The notes under the pieces were generated by a model. It was not told the DNA's origin. It ran no database searches and saw nothing but the letters and a program-made list of their open reading frames with translations. From NCBI RefSeq assembly GCF_000814025.1, contig NZ_JWLL01000005.1, positions 558,001 to 622,000 of the forward strand: a DNA stretch of 64,000 bases. The letters run 5' to 3'. This stretch comes from Tateyamaria sp. ANG-S1 (lineage in GTDB: Bacteria; Pseudomonadota; Alphaproteobacteria; Rhodobacterales; Rhodobacteraceae). Of this stretch, positions 1 through 9,328 are shown in pieces; within the stretch, counting starts at the first letter, position 1, and each line of letters starts with the position of its first letter. The translations under genes were made by a program, and so were the position numbers.

Positions 1-469
1 CGAAACCGACGCGTGCACCGGCGATGGGGCCCATGAACGGCGCGCCCGAGATTGTCAGGGCAGCGGAGGCCGCGATCATCGCGACGATGTCGGGGTCATT
101 GACCAGATCGTGGCTGAGCACGGTGCACATCACCAGCACTTCGTTCTTGAAGCCGGGGACGAACAGGGGCCGGATCGGACGGTCGATCAGGCGGGCGGTC
201 AGGGTCTCTTTCTCGGTGGGCCGGGCCTCACGCTTGAAGAAGCCGCCGGGGATCTTGCCCGCGGCGTAGTATTTTTCCTGGTAGTGGACGGTCAGGGGGA
301 AGAAGTCCTGACCCGGTTTGGGGGCTTTGGCGAAGGTCACGTTCGCCATGACGCTGGTTTCGCCCAGCGTGGCAATGACGGACCCGTCCGCTTGACGGGC
401 GACCTTGCCGGTTTCCAGTGTGAGCGTTTCCTCGCCCCACTGCATGGATTTTTTCGTCTCGTTGAACAT
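1..469 (-). CDS. pnp: Polynucleotide phosphorylase, N-terminal 156 residues (runs off the window)
   Basis: This is the 5' part of the 3'-5' exoribonuclease PNPase, a trimeric phosphorolytic enzyme of mRNA decay. The protein starts [16 protein letters not shown] and carries the first RNase PH-like domain. The conserved segment [16 protein letters not shown] at residues 71-86 and the [11 protein letters not shown] segment at about 93-103 are typical of PNPase. The gene is incomplete only because the window ends. It lies downstream of rpsO in the same direction, the common bacterial order, but two small genes sit in between here. Confidence 0.95.
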   Translation of the reverse strand, partial: MFNETKKSMQWGEETLTLETGKVARQADGSVIATLGETSVMANVTFAKAPKPGQDFFPLTVHYQEKYYAAGKIPGGFFKREARPTEKETLTARLIDRPIRPLFVPGFKNEVLVMCTVLSHDLVNDPDIVAMIAASAALTISGAPFMGPIAGARVGF

Positions 470-639
470 CAAGTGTTTCCTAAGTTGGCCGGATGGCCAT
501 TTGCGTAGGGGGCGTATTCTCCCTGACCCCTGTATCTTTTTTTGCGGGCGCTGGGGTCCGGGCGCCGTGCTTTCAGATTGTGCGCGCATACAGCACTTTG
601 GTCGCAAATGAAAGCGCTGCGGCTGCGGCGCATCCGCGC

Positions 640-1161
640 TCAGGACCAGGGGCGCTTGGGTGGTTTGGCGAAGGCGATGGGCGCGTCTGGGAAGAGGTCG
701 CCGGTTTGCGCATCGGGCGCGGCGGTGCCCCATTTCTGCATCCAGCGTGTGGGTGGGGCGAGGGTGCCGCCGGGGGACCATTCGAAGTATCCGAGCGCGC
801 CGGGGGCCGGGATCGGGTCGCAGGGTTCGGGGTCGGCGAGCGTCAGTCCGGCTTTGCCGCCGAACCATTCGCTGTCGCTTTCCGTGATGATCCCCGTCAC
901 CTCGACCGAGCCGATGATGGCGCCGCGTGGCAGGTCAACCGGGTGCGGGCATTGCACGCCGTGTTTTTCGAGCCGCCAGTAGAGGTAGCGGAATTCGTCC
1001 TCTTTCAGCCCGGCGGCAGCGTGGAGGGCGATGCGGCCTGGTCCCATGCGCCCTGCCCGGATGGACCCTATGGTGCGGTTTTCGATGGGTTTGTGGCCCG
1101 CGATGATCGCCCATGCCGACGGTTGGCGGACGGAGAGGGCGATGCGGGGCAGGTCATGCAT
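640..1161 (-). CDS. ASCH/PUA-like domain protein
   Basis: A 173-residue protein starting [19 protein letters not shown]. The N-terminal pattern [18 protein letters not shown] (residues 13-30) resembles the ASCH motif (QPW-x-LI-x-G-x-K-x-x-E-x-R), a PUA-related fold thought to bind RNA or nucleotides. An upstream in-frame start at 1254 exists, but family resemblance begins only at this methionine. It sits between rpsO and pnp, so a link to RNA metabolism is plausible; this rests on position only. The substrate is unknown. Confidence 0.75.
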   Translation of the reverse strand: MHDLPRIALSVRQPSAWAIIAGHKPIENRTIGSIRAGRMGPGRIALHAAAGLKEDEFRYLYWRLEKHGVQCPHPVDLPRGAIIGSVEVTGIITESDSEWFGGKAGLTLADPEPCDPIPAPGALGYFEWSPGGTLAPPTRWMQKWGTAAPDAQTGDLFPDAPIAFAKPPKRPWS

Positions 1162-1332
1162 GTTTCGATGGTAGGCCGCGTGAGGTGCGGGTCCAACCGT
1201 CACCGGGTGGCTCTGTTTGCGCTGGTGCGCAAAGGCGCCCACCCGCCGACCCAAGGGCGTGAAGGGCAGCCAACCGCTTTTTCAGAGAGGGGAAGCTGTT
1301 GGCCGCCGTGTCGCAGCGTTGCCGCTGGGCCC

Positions 1333-1497
1333 TTAGTCCAGGGCGATGCCGAACAGCACCAGCGCGGCGAGACCGGCGGCAAGGAAAGCCCATGTCGGCG
1401 CGGCAATGGTCAGCGGCTTTTTGAGCCAGGCCGAGACGTCTTGTTGGTTGGTGTCTGCCCGTACTTCAGCAGTCGGGGACTTGGGTTCTTCAGTCAT
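1333..1497 (-). CDS. Small single-pass membrane protein
   Basis: A 54-residue protein with a polar N-terminus (MTEEPKSPTAEV) and one C-terminal hydrophobic helix (about residues 33-53, PTWAFLAAGLAALVLFGIAL). I chose this ATG over the one at 1557 because a good ribosome binding site (AAAGGGAA) lies about 7 nt upstream. It lies on the same strand between rpsO and the ASCH-like gene. I do not recognise a named family. It could be a short tail-anchored protein of unknown role. Confidence 0.6.
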   Translation of the reverse strand: MTEEPKSPTAEVRADTNQQDVSAWLKKPLTIAAPTWAFLAAGLAALVLFGIALD

Positions 1498-1695
1498 CGC
1501 AAATTCCCTTTCTTGACAGGTTTTTGGTCCAAGCAGACAGGGATGTGCCTGCCCCATCGAGATGGCGGTTCCAGGGGGCCGTTCAAGAGATTGGGGCGCT
1601 TAGGGCGTGGTCAGGCGGGTTTTCGCCATGCGGGCCAAGGGACGCAGTTTGGTCAGTTTTGCGTTCTGGTGGGCTGCCGAAGGCGCAAAAGCAGA

Positions 1696-1723
1696 AAGGC
1701 CGCGCTTGGAGTGGCGCGGCCTT
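1696..1723 (-). terminator. Stem-loop downstream of rpsO
   Basis: A perfect 10-bp stem (AAGGCCGCGC / GCGCGGCCTT) with an 8-nt loop lies 26 nt after the rpsO stop. On the minus strand it is followed by TCTGCTTTTG, a weak T-rich tract. It probably terminates, attenuates or stabilises the 3' end of the rpsO message, which would partly uncouple rpsO from pnp. Confidence 0.6.
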
Positions 1724-1749
1724 GAAAACTGTTTGGTCTGAGGGCCGTC

Positions 1750-2019
1750 TTAGCGGCGCAGGCCCAGGCGTTTGATGAGGTCGGTGTACCGCGCCTCGTC
1801 CTTGCCCTTGAGGTAGTCGAGCAGCTTGCGGCGCTGGGCAACCATTTTCAGCAGGCCGCGGCGGCCGTGGTTGTCTTTCTTGTGCGTCTTGAAGTGCTCG
1901 GTCAGGGTGGCGATGCGCGAGGACAGGATGGCGACCTGGACTTCGGGCGAACCGGTGTCGCCGTCCTTGGTGCCGTATTCTTTCATCACGCGGGCTTTGT
2001 CTTCTGCAGTGATCGACAT
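1750..2019 (-). CDS. rpsO: 30S ribosomal protein S15
   Basis: An 89-residue protein, the standard length for S15, which binds the central domain of 16S rRNA. It contains the family segments [17 protein letters not shown] (about residues 21-37) and the basic [25 protein letters not shown] block (about 46-70). The start is preceded by AAAAGGAGAC. In relatives truB is directly upstream; here about 2.5 kb of accessory genes lies between them. Confidence 0.97.
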   Translation of the reverse strand: MSITAEDKARVMKEYGTKDGDTGSPEVQVAILSSRIATLTEHFKTHKKDNHGRRGLLKMVAQRRKLLDYLKGKDEARYTDLIKRLGLRR

Positions 2020-2169
2020 CGGTGTCTCCTTTTCAGGTTAGAGTGGGACGCCGCCGGCCGGGATGTCGTCCAGCACGGGGCCATGGTGCCCGGCCAGAGA
2101 CCGGGGATGCGCGCGTATAGGAGAGATTCGGGGACTTGGCAACGGGGTGCTTATCGCGTTCTGCCTGGA

Positions 2170-3165
2170 TCAGACCGGTGCCATGCCCGTGCTTTGCGCA
2201 AGGCTGAGCGGCATGACGGCGATGTTGTCCATGTCGATCTGCGCCCCATTTGCGACATTTGCCACGGCAACACCGTTCATCATGACGCGCATGGTGTCCG
2301 GGTTGTCGGGATCGACTTCCAGCGAGACTTCCGGTTCTTCCTCGGCGTCGTCGTAGACCAGCAGGATGTTGTCGTCCTGCGCGTCGAAATCCATGATCGT
2401 CGCTGCCGGACCGCCGTCGATCCAGCTGCCCGCGACGATTGTGTCCTGGCCTTCGCCTGCGGTGACGACATCCTGTTGGCCAGCGATGATGATGTCATCA
2501 CCGCCGCCGCCGTTCAGGAAATCCTTGCCGTCCGTATCGTCCGCCGCTTCGGTGTTCGGATCATCCTCGACCCCGTTCAGGACATCATTGCCCCAGCCGC
2601 CAAAGAGCGTGTCCTGTCCTTTGCCGCCTGTGAGCGTGTCGTCGTCGAGGCCGCCGTGCAGCGCGTCATTGCCTGCCCCACCGGCGAGGCTGTCGTTGCC
2701 CATGCCGCCGTGCATCTGGTCATTGCCGTCACCGCCGTCGAGGCTGTCCGCGTCGTTGTGGCCAAACATCTCGTCATTGCCGGTGCCGCCGCGGATGACG
2801 TCGTCGCCGCTTTCACCCTCCAGCGTGTCGTCGCCTTCTTCGCCGTTGATCGTGTCATCACCCTCTTCGCCGTGCAGCGTATCGCTGCCATCCGAGCCGA
2901 TCAGGTTGTCGTCCTCCTCCGTTCCGAGGAGGAGTGTGTCTTCGGCAGGGGGGGATGCGTTGTCAGTTTCGGAGGCGCTGAGGGGAGGCGGGGCCGTGTT
3001 TTGTGTTACGGCATCGTTGTTTTCCTGGGTTACGTCGTCTTTGGCGGCGGTTTCGCCGCCGTCGTCCTGGTCATCTGTTGTGCCGGTCATATCCATGACA
3101 CCGACGGCGCCCACCGCCACTATTCCCATCAAACCGGCAAGCCACAACATGACACATGTCCACAC
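2170..3165 (-). CDS. Acidic RTX (hemolysin-type calcium-binding) repeat protein with N-terminal membrane segment
   Basis: A 331-residue protein. Residues 6-24 (LWLAGLMGIVAVGAVGVM) form a hydrophobic signal or anchor. An acidic, low-complexity linker follows. About a dozen RTX nonapeptides of the GGxGNDxLxG type run from roughly residue 80 to 225 (for example GGTGNDEMFG and GGMGNDSLAG). These normally bind Ca2+ in a parallel beta-roll. The C-terminal part is a beta-rich acidic domain without catalytic motifs that I recognise. Most RTX proteins are secreted by type I systems using a C-terminal signal; the N-terminal hydrophobic segment suggests membrane tethering instead. The start at 3165 or the ATG at 3150 are both possible. 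Confidence 0.8.
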   Translation of the reverse strand: MWTCVMLWLAGLMGIVAVGAVGVMDMTGTTDDQDDGGETAAKDDVTQENNDAVTQNTAPPPLSASETDNASPPAEDTLLLGTEEDDNLIGSDGSDTLHGEEGDDTINGEEGDDTLEGESGDDVIRGGTGNDEMFGHNDADSLDGGDGNDQMHGGMGNDSLAGGAGNDALHGGLDDDTLTGGKGQDTLFGGWGNDVLNGVEDDPNTEAADDTDGKDFLNGGGGDDIIIAGQQDVVTAGEGQDTIVAGSWIDGGPAATIMDFDAQDDNILLVYDDAEEEPEVSLEVDPDNPDTMRVMMNGVAVANVANGAQIDMDNIAVMPLSLAQSTGMAPV

Positions 3166-3237
3166 AACAGGGCGGAATTACCCGTAGGACAGATACCGCA
3201 GACAGACCTTTGAAACAAAGGTATTTGAGCAAACTGG

Positions 3238-3768
3238 TTAACAGTTTGTGTCGGTCGGGGACTGGACCCAGGGCTCTGGCTGCTGCGTGTAGGGCAGGTA
3301 GAGCGGGTGTTTGGGATGCCCGGCCTTGGACAGTCCGAGGTGGAACAGGGGGCGCTGGGTGTCATGCAGAAGGGTGGCTACGGCCGTCCCTCTGTCCATA
3401 TGTTCGCCGTGGGTGCCCCACGCTGCGATCACGTCATGTGCCCAGGTGGCGCGCTCGGTTATGGCGGTGTCGTTGTCGGGGCCGATCGGGTCCGCCGCGG
3501 CCCGCATCGCGCGGGGGTCCGTGTCGCGCCAGGCGAAGATGTTGGTGACCGCAAAGCTGCCGTAGCCCAGTGTCCGCGCGCGTCGTTCGCAGCGTTCCAC
3601 TGTCGGGTCGTTTTGCACTTCGGTTGCGGTGGAGGGGTTGAGCATGACGAAATTGACCCGCCGTCCGCTGTCGTCCCAGATGCGTGTGAGGCTGTAGCGA
3701 TATCGTTCGCAGTCGGAGTAGATGGCGGTCGAGGGCGCGTCGCCCTTGGTGTGGGTCCGAGTGATCAT
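3238..3768 (-). CDS. DUF1643 family protein
   Basis: A 176-residue protein of the DUF1643 family, recognised from the core VNFVMLNPSTATEVQNDPTV (about residues 38-57), the ERCERRARTLGYG segment and the FAVTNIFAWRDTDP segment. No biochemical function is established for this family. It is cytosolic, with no signal or membrane segment. It is one of the accessory genes lying between truB and rpsO. Confidence 0.8.
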   Translation of the reverse strand: MITRTHTKGDAPSTAIYSDCERYRYSLTRIWDDSGRRVNFVMLNPSTATEVQNDPTVERCERRARTLGYGSFAVTNIFAWRDTDPRAMRAAADPIGPDNDTAITERATWAHDVIAAWGTHGEHMDRGTAVATLLHDTQRPLFHLGLSKAGHPKHPLYLPYTQQPEPWVQSPTDTNC

Positions 3769-3822
3769 GGGGCGGTTCTGCCAGCCGCAGACCGCCCCAT
3801 CAATCGGTTTATATGATCCGCG

Positions 3823-4326
3823 TTATTCGGCGGGCACGGCGAAGGGCGTGCGGCGGATGTTCAGGACGGCGCCCTTGGCTTCCATGATACCGGCGGCGAC
3901 GAGGGCGTATACGATATGCCCCCAGAGCGCGACCCAGGTGATGCCGGTGAAGCCGAGGAACGGTTTGTTGCCGGTGACAAGGTGCGCCATGACGTAGAGG
4001 GCGAAGACCCAGAGCGCGATGCCGTAGGCGATGGCGGTCAGCGACCAGTGCAGGTTCGGCAGCACGGCGCGCTGGATCGGGCGGGCGATGGCGAAGTAGC
4101 CAAAGGCATAGAAGACAAGGCCCGTCAGCGCGTGCAGCAGGTAGGCGGCACCGGAGGGGTTGGCGCCGAAGATCGCCTTGATCGAGGCACCGGCGAGGCC
4201 GACGGGGGCGAGCTTGGCGTAGCCGAAGAGCGGGCTGAGCGCCTGGCCGAAGACGTCGAATGCGATTGTTGCGAAAGCGCCGGCGGTCAGGACGGTTGCG
4301 GCGGTGCGCAGGGTTGTGGTGGTCAT
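3823..4326 (-). CDS. Four-helix integral membrane protein, unknown function
   Basis: A 167-residue protein starting MTTTTLRTAATVLTAG, with about four hydrophobic helices (near residues 8-32, 60-82, 92-120 and 128-155). The start has a strong ribosome binding site (AAAGGGAGAG, about 6 nt upstream), so the longer in-frame version from 4410 is unlikely. The sequence suggests a small membrane protein with short loops. I do not recognise a family with known function. Confidence 0.7.
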   Translation of the reverse strand: MTTTTLRTAATVLTAGAFATIAFDVFGQALSPLFGYAKLAPVGLAGASIKAIFGANPSGAAYLLHALTGLVFYAFGYFAIARPIQRAVLPNLHWSLTAIAYGIALWVFALYVMAHLVTGNKPFLGFTGITWVALWGHIVYALVAAGIMEAKGAVLNIRRTPFAVPAE

Positions 4327-4501
4327 GTCATCTCTCCCTTTCGAGGACGGTTTGGAGCGTGTGATGGGATAGATATGGACCGAATGGTTCCTTTTGAGAA
4401 GATGCCTCACGGAACGCTTATTGGAACCGCTGGATTTGTAACAATCCGCGGCATTTAAGGTATGGGATTCCGGTAGATGTCAGGCGCTTTGCGCCCGTTT
4501 G

Positions 4502-5407
4502 TTACAGGTTGAAGACCCGCGCGGGGTGCAATTCGCCCGCCTTGTAGCGGCCCACAGCGACCGGCACGCCGTCAAGTGAGGCCCAGCATTCCGTGCCGTA
4601 GTCGACATCTGCCGCCATCACCATGCCGGGATTGCCGTTGCGCAGCCGTGCCGCGCCCTCGGGCGTGGCGCGCAGTTCGGGCAGGTCGGCAAGGCCGTCT
4701 GCCGTGGGGCGCAGGTGTTCGTCCAATGCGGGGGTGTGCGCCATCTCTTCGATCTGGTCGAAGGTCAGGCCGTCTTCGGCATCAAAAGGTCCGGACCAGA
4801 TGCGGCGCAACTCGCGCACGTGGCCATGGCAGCCCAGTGCTTCGCCCAAGTCCCGCGCAATGGAGCGGACGTAGCCGCCCTTGCCGCAGACCATTTCCAA
4901 CTCCACGTGATCGGGGTCGGGGCGGTCTGTCAGCACCAATTCGTCGACCCAGAGGGGGCGGGCGGCAATCTCTACATCCTCGCCATCGCGGGCGAGTTTG
5001 TAGGCGCGCTGGCCGTCGATCTTGACGGCCGAGAATTTGGGCGGGACTTGCATGATGTCGCCGATGAAGTGGCTGAGCGCGGCTTTGATCTGTGCGTCGG
5101 ATGGCCGAGTGTCGGATGTGGCGATCACTTCGCCTTCGGCGTCGTCGGTGTTGGTCGCCTGCCCCAGACGGACGGTGAAGCGGTAGGCTTTGAGGGCGTC
5201 GGTGATGTAGGGGACGGTCTTGGTCGCTTCTCCCAGCGCCACGGCCAGAACGCCTGTGGCTTCGGGGTCCAGCGTGCCTGCGTGGCCTGCCTTCTTGGCC
5301 TGCAGCGCCCAGCGCACCTTGTTCACGACGGCGGTCGAGGTCAGGCCCGCGGGCTTGTCCACCACCAACCACCCGGAAATGTCGCGCCCCTTGCGTGAAC
5401 GGCCCAT
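4502..5407 (-). CDS. truB: tRNA pseudouridine(55) synthase
   Basis: A 301-residue TruB, which makes pseudouridine 55 in the T-loop of tRNAs. The N-terminal motif [20 protein letters not shown] and the catalytic block [16 protein letters not shown] (the Asp in GTLDP is the nucleophile) are present. The [20 protein letters not shown] segment also fits TruB. I chose the ATG at 5407 because GGGGCGAGGG lies just upstream. The gene belongs to the minus-strand rbfA-truB-rpsO-pnp group. Confidence 0.96.
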   Translation of the reverse strand: MGRSRKGRDISGWLVVDKPAGLTSTAVVNKVRWALQAKKAGHAGTLDPEATGVLAVALGEATKTVPYITDALKAYRFTVRLGQATNTDDAEGEVIATSDTRPSDAQIKAALSHFIGDIMQVPPKFSAVKIDGQRAYKLARDGEDVEIAARPLWVDELVLTDRPDPDHVELEMVCGKGGYVRSIARDLGEALGCHGHVRELRRIWSGPFDAEDGLTFDQIEEMAHTPALDEHLRPTADGLADLPELRATPEGAARLRNGNPGMVMAADVDYGTECWASLDGVPVAVGRYKAGELHPARVFNL

Positions 5408-5662
5408 GATGCCCTCGCCCCTGTGAATGAGGGCTGCCGCGTATCGCAGGGGTGTGGCGCTTGTCAATTGGGGGGCTGAGGGCAGCGGTCCGTGATTAAC
5501 GTCTAGGACTGCATCCGCCAGATCTGGACGTCGTCCCGATCGTCTGGTGCCGCTGTCGCAAGGCTGTTGTATTCAGTGATCTGAGGCTGGAAGCGCTTTT
5601 GTGTTTTCGCTAGCCTACGTCAAGCCAACGACAGGCATGGACCCGAAACAGAAGGGCCTGGA

Positions 5663-6451
5663 ATGACCAAGATCATCTGGATGTCCGACCCCCATTTCCA
5701 GACCAAGGGAACAATCGCTGGGCTGGACCCGCGTGCGCGTTTGGCTGCTGCCATCGAGCACGCCAATGCGCATCACTCCGATGCGGACTTTGTCATACTG
5801 TCAGGAGATTTGGTCGGGGATGACATCGAGGGCGATTATACTGCGCTTGCAGAGTATCTTGGCCGGTCGGAGTTGCCCATACATCCGATGATGGGAAACA
5901 ACGATAACAGGGATGGGTTTCGGCTGCGCCTCGCGTTGCCCGCGGACACAATGCCAGGCTTTATCCAATTCGCACGTCATACCGCTGACGGCATAGTGGT
6001 GTGTCTGGACACCCACAAGGTTGGCTCACATGCTGGGCAATTCTGCGATGCGCGGCGCGATTGGCTGGATGAGCTACTTCGCACGTACAGCGGTAAGGAC
6101 GCATATATTTTCATGCACCATCCTGCGTTCGCGCTTGGTCTGCCGAAGCAGGATGAAATCATGCTGGAGGAAGGCGACGCTTTCCTGAATCTCATTTGTG
6201 GTCACCCAAACGTCAAACACTTGTTCATGGGTCATGTTCACAGACCGACCTGCGGGACGATGCGTGGCATTCCATTTGCGACATTGGGTGCGCTGTCGTT
6301 TCAAGCGCCAGCGCCGCGCCCGTCCTGGGATTGGGACAGCTTCAAGCCTGCCCGGGAGGCGCCGCAATACGGGGTGCTTGAGATATCTAACGGCAATGCA
6401 ACGCTTCAATACACTCAGTTTTGCGACTTTGCTTTTGGTATGGACGGTTAG
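5663..6451 (+). CDS. Calcineurin-like phosphodiesterase (CpdA/Icc-type) with GNND in place of GNHD
   Basis: A 262-residue metallophosphoesterase resembling class III cyclic-nucleotide phosphodiesterases. The metal motifs are D9-x-H11, GD49, N79, H152 in MHHP, and H191-x-H193 in GHVH. In family members the GNH(D/E) motif has a catalytic histidine after the metal-binding Asn; here it reads G78-N79-N80-D81, so that histidine is replaced by Asn. The gene is on the plus strand inside a region where neighbours run on the minus strand. A ribosome binding site (AGAAGGGCC) precedes the ATG. The substrate is unknown; cAMP is only one candidate. Confidence 0.82.
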   Translation: MTKIIWMSDPHFQTKGTIAGLDPRARLAAAIEHANAHHSDADFVILSGDLVGDDIEGDYTALAEYLGRSELPIHPMMGNNDNRDGFRLRLALPADTMPGFIQFARHTADGIVVCLDTHKVGSHAGQFCDARRDWLDELLRTYSGKDAYIFMHHPAFALGLPKQDEIMLEEGDAFLNLICGHPNVKHLFMGHVHRPTCGTMRGIPFATLGALSFQAPAPRPSWDWDSFKPAREAPQYGVLEISNGNATLQYTQFCDFAFGMDG

Positions 6452-6562
6452 GTGGTGTCGGCAGACCCTGCTGCAGTCCTGACAAATGGTCATTTCTGTC
6501 CCGCAAGCGTCAAACAACGATCGTAGATCGGCTTAGGCCATGGGCTGGCGTGGGGTCTGTGC

Positions 6563-7300
6563 CTATTGCTCTTTCGGTGTTGCAACGCCGATTATTGGTC
6601 CCAAGGCGAAGCCGAAGTCGTCCCGGTTCACGTCGGGGGCATAGAGGCGCGAGATGTTGCCGTCGAAGAACAGGGCGTTGGGCATGTTCAGCGCGTCGCG
6701 GAAGAGCGAGCCGAATTCGTGGAAGGTGACGGCGTTGTTGGAGATGGCGAAGATCGCCTTGGTTCCGTCGGCGGAGGTGCCGACGCCGTTGCGGATGTAG
6801 CGGGAGGTGCTGTCGGGCAGGAACCGGGGATGCAGTGCGCCGTCGATCACCAGCATCGGGCCGGATTGGGTGGCGAAGGTGCAGTTGGGTGCGCGGTCCA
6901 CGAAGTCGAGCGTTTCGAACACGTCGGCGCGGCCCGGGCGCAGGCAGAGGATGCCGTTGGGCAACAGCCCGAAGTTGCCGGGGCCGGGGTTTGAGATCAC
7001 GCGCATGATCTCTTCCCCGTTTTCGACGTAGTGGCCGACGGGTGCGCGGTCTTCGTGGTACATGCCCGCGTTCATGGCGAAGGCGAGGCTCTTACCCTCG
7101 GTCGCAAGTGCGGCGTCCACCGCGCTGAATTGTCCGTAAGGCGCGCCGCCCGTGTCGTTCAGAAAGAGCCGAAGTTCTTCTGTCGCCGGATCAACGGTAC
7201 AGATCGTATAGCGGTTGTCTTCGTAGCGGATGTTTTCGCAGGTCACGGCCCAGGCGGGCAGCGTCCACATCAGCAAGAAGAGCGCTGCGGCTCGGATCAT
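6563..7300 (-). CDS. Secreted phosphodiester glycosidase-like (DUF2233/NAGPA) protein
   Basis: A 245-residue protein with a clear signal peptide (residues 1-18, ending PAWA). The body contains the family segments [39 protein letters not shown] and [12 protein letters not shown], characteristic of the DUF2233/NAGPA fold, whose characterised members cleave phosphodiester-linked sugars. It probably acts in the periplasm; the substrate is unknown. Its start overlaps the end of rbfA by 4 nt, so it is translationally coupled to rbfA. Confidence 0.82.
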   Translation of the reverse strand: MIRAAALFLLMWTLPAWAVTCENIRYEDNRYTICTVDPATEELRLFLNDTGGAPYGQFSAVDAALATEGKSLAFAMNAGMYHEDRAPVGHYVENGEEIMRVISNPGPGNFGLLPNGILCLRPGRADVFETLDFVDRAPNCTFATQSGPMLVIDGALHPRFLPDSTSRYIRNGVGTSADGTKAIFAISNNAVTFHEFGSLFRDALNMPNALFFDGNISRLYAPDVNRDDFGFALGPIIGVATPKEQ

Positions 7301-7692
7301 TCCTGGATATCCCGCCGCACGGCGTCCTGGTTCAGCATGCGCCGTGTGTCGTCCATCCGGTCGAATGTCTCGTCCAGTTGGAAGCGCAGGTCGGGGGCGA
7401 ATTTGAGGGTCAGTTTCTTCGACACCGCGCGCCGCAGCTCGCCCTTGTTGCGGGCCAGCAGCTTGAGCACGTCCTCTTGTCCCTGACCGCCGAGGGGCAG
7501 GACATAGGCGGTGGCGACCTTGAGGTCGGGTGATGTCCGCACCTCGCCCACCGTGATCGACATGCGGTTGAGGTCGGGGTCATGCACGTCGCCGCGCGCC
7601 AGCACCTCGGAGAGCGTGCGGCGGATCAACTCGCCCACGCGAAGCTGTCGCTGCGAGGGGCCGGGGCCGTCGTGAAACTTGTTCTTTGCCAT
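7297..7692 (-). CDS. rbfA: Ribosome-binding factor A
   Basis: A 131-residue RbfA, a KH-fold protein that helps mature the 30S subunit and is important in the cold. Diagnostic segments are [19 protein letters not shown] (about 18-36), a mid-domain beta strand [18 protein letters not shown], and [19 protein letters not shown] (about 94-112). The reading frame overlaps the DUF2233 gene by 4 nt and diverges from dapB, leaving an 87-bp shared upstream region. Confidence 0.95.
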   Translation of the reverse strand: MAKNKFHDGPGPSQRQLRVGELIRRTLSEVLARGDVHDPDLNRMSITVGEVRTSPDLKVATAYVLPLGGQGQEDVLKLLARNKGELRRAVSKKLTLKFAPDLRFQLDETFDRMDDTRRMLNQDAVRRDIQE

Positions 7693-7779
7693 AGGGTCGG
7701 TCTACGCCCTCCACTGCCCTTTGCCAAGCGGCGCGCGGCAGGCTAGGGAGGCGGGAAGTCGCCAAAAGGGGTGAGGGAC

Positions 7780-8595
7780 ATGTCTGAATTGCCGGGGATC
7801 GTGATTGCAGGGGCGTCTGGCCGGATGGGCCAGATGCTGATCAGGTCGGTGCTGGAGAGTGACAAGATGCGGCTGGTCGGCGCGCTGGAGCGTGAAGGCC
7901 ACGACTGGATCGGTCGCGACGTGGGCGAGGCCATGGGTGGCGTTGCGCTGGGCGTGTCTGTTTATGACGACCCGCTGGAGCCGATGGCGCAGGCGCTGGC
8001 GGTGATCGATTTTACCGCGCCTGAGGCGACGATTGCGCTGTCTGGTATCGCGGCACAGGCGCGGGCTGCGCATATCATTGGCACGACCGGTATGAGCGAC
8101 GAGCAGATTGCGCGGCTTGAGCCTGCATCGCGGCATTGCCCTATCGTGCGGGCGGGAAACATGAGCCTTGGCGTCAACCTGTTAACCCAATTGGTGAAGC
8201 AGGTGTCAGCGGCGCTGGATGAGGATTTCGACATCGAAGTCGTCGAGGCCCATCACCATCACAAGGTCGATGCGCCCTCGGGCACTGCTTTGATGCTGGG
8301 TGAGGCCGCGGCGGAGGGTCGTGGTGTCGATCTGGCCAAGGTGCGTGACGCGGCGCGGGATGGGATCACGGGCGCGCGCAATCGTGGCGACATCGGCTTT
8401 TCCGTCATTCGCGGGGGCGACATCGTGGGCGAGCATGAGGTGATCTTTGCGGGGGCGGGCGAACGGATCACGCTCAAGCATATGGCGACGGACAGGGCGC
8501 TGTTTGCCAAGGGGGCGCTGAAGGCCGCGCTTTGGGCGCAGGACAAGGCGCCGGGTCAGTACGATATGCTCGATGTTCTGGGGTTGGGCGGATAA
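7780..8595 (+). CDS. dapB: 4-hydroxy-tetrahydrodipicolinate reductase
   Basis: A 271-residue DapB, the NAD(P)H-dependent reductase of the diaminopimelate/lysine pathway. The nucleotide-binding loop GASGRMGQM is at residues 11-19, GTTGM at 101-105, and the catalytic His-rich segment [15 protein letters not shown] at about 157-170. I chose the ATG at 7780, preceded by GGGGTGAGGG; a GTG three codons upstream is the alternative. Confidence 0.95.
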   Translation: MSELPGIVIAGASGRMGQMLIRSVLESDKMRLVGALEREGHDWIGRDVGEAMGGVALGVSVYDDPLEPMAQALAVIDFTAPEATIALSGIAAQARAAHIIGTTGMSDEQIARLEPASRHCPIVRAGNMSLGVNLLTQLVKQVSAALDEDFDIEVVEAHHHHKVDAPSGTALMLGEAAAEGRGVDLAKVRDAARDGITGARNRGDIGFSVIRGGDIVGEHEVIFAGAGERITLKHMATDRALFAKGALKAALWAQDKAPGQYDMLDVLGLGG

Positions 8596-8693
8596 ACGCC
8601 ACTTTGTTTACCTAAACACCGGTTCGAGTGAACCAAACGCCGCCGTCCTTCGTAATGTTGGTATTCTTGCCGCTGCGTGAGGGGTTTGCTGCT

Positions 8694-9047
8694 ATGCGTA
8701 TGATGATGTTTGCCGCCGCTGCGGCTTTGTCTGCTGGACCGGCTTTGGCCGAACTGGTCAAGGTCGATGATCAGAGCCGATTTGTGCAGTTGGTCAATGG
8801 CAAGACACTGACGCGCCCCTTTGTGCGCTTGAACGTGACGCCTGATGGCAAGATCGCCGGACGCGGTGCCCGGTGGGATGTCGAGGGCACGTGGTCCTGG
8901 CAGAACGGCTATTTCTGCCGTGATCTGTTCTGGGGCGGCGATCCGCTGGGCTACAACTGTCAGGAAGTTGAAGCGACGGGCGACGGTCGGATCAAGTTCA
9001 CGTCTGATCGGGGTGCCGGTGACAGTGCGATGTTCCGGCTGCGCTAG
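8694..9047 (+). CDS. Small secreted protein, unknown function
   Basis: A 117-residue protein with a signal peptide (MRMMMFAAAAALSAGPALA, residues 1-19). The mature part has three cysteine/aromatic-rich segments (GTWSWQNGYFCRDLFWGG, GYNCQEVEA) that resemble small periplasmic proteins common in Rhodobacterales. The ATG at 8694 follows GTGAGGGG. The function is unknown. The two cysteines could form a disulfide in the periplasm. Confidence 0.7.
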   Translation: MRMMMFAAAAALSAGPALAELVKVDDQSRFVQLVNGKTLTRPFVRLNVTPDGKIAGRGARWDVEGTWSWQNGYFCRDLFWGGDPLGYNCQEVEATGDGRIKFTSDRGAGDSAMFRLR

Positions 9048-9050
9048 GCG

Positions 9051-9242
9051 CTAGAAGTCGACCGCGATCCCTTTTTTCTCCCAATCGCCGAAGCGCACGG
9101 GTTCAGGTCCGTCGCGGCCCCCCAGTTCTGTCGGCAGCTCCAGGGCCTTGGCCGCCTTGCGCCGTTCCTCGGCCTCGGCCAGTGCGCGCTGGGCGGCGGG
9201 GGGCAGGTCCTTGGGCTGTTCGGGCTGCTGATCGTCGGACAT
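9051..9242 (-). CDS. DUF1674 / SDHAF4-like succinate dehydrogenase assembly factor
   Basis: A 63-residue protein with the C-terminal signature GGRDGPEPVRFGDWEKKGIAVDF (residues 41-63). This matches the conserved tail of SDHAF4/DUF1674 proteins, which in eukaryotes protect flavinylated SdhA before it joins complex II. The N-terminal half is Ala/Glu-rich and probably helical. The same role in this bacterium is inferred from the family. It is convergent with the small secreted-protein gene, whose stop lies 3 nt away. Confidence 0.85.
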   Translation of the reverse strand: MSDDQQPEQPKDLPPAAQRALAEAEERRKAAKALELPTELGGRDGPEPVRFGDWEKKGIAVDF

Positions 9243-9328
9243 CGTGGGTTCCTCTTGGCGATGTCCCTTGATATACGCGCGGCCTTGGCCCCGGCAAGCG
9301 GGTGCGACAGGAACGACCGGGACGAGAC

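Noticed and set aside
2366-3187. Ser/Pro-rich plus-strand frame opposite the RTX gene
   Set aside because: The regular pattern is the complement of the RTX nonapeptide repeats, not an independent repeat protein.
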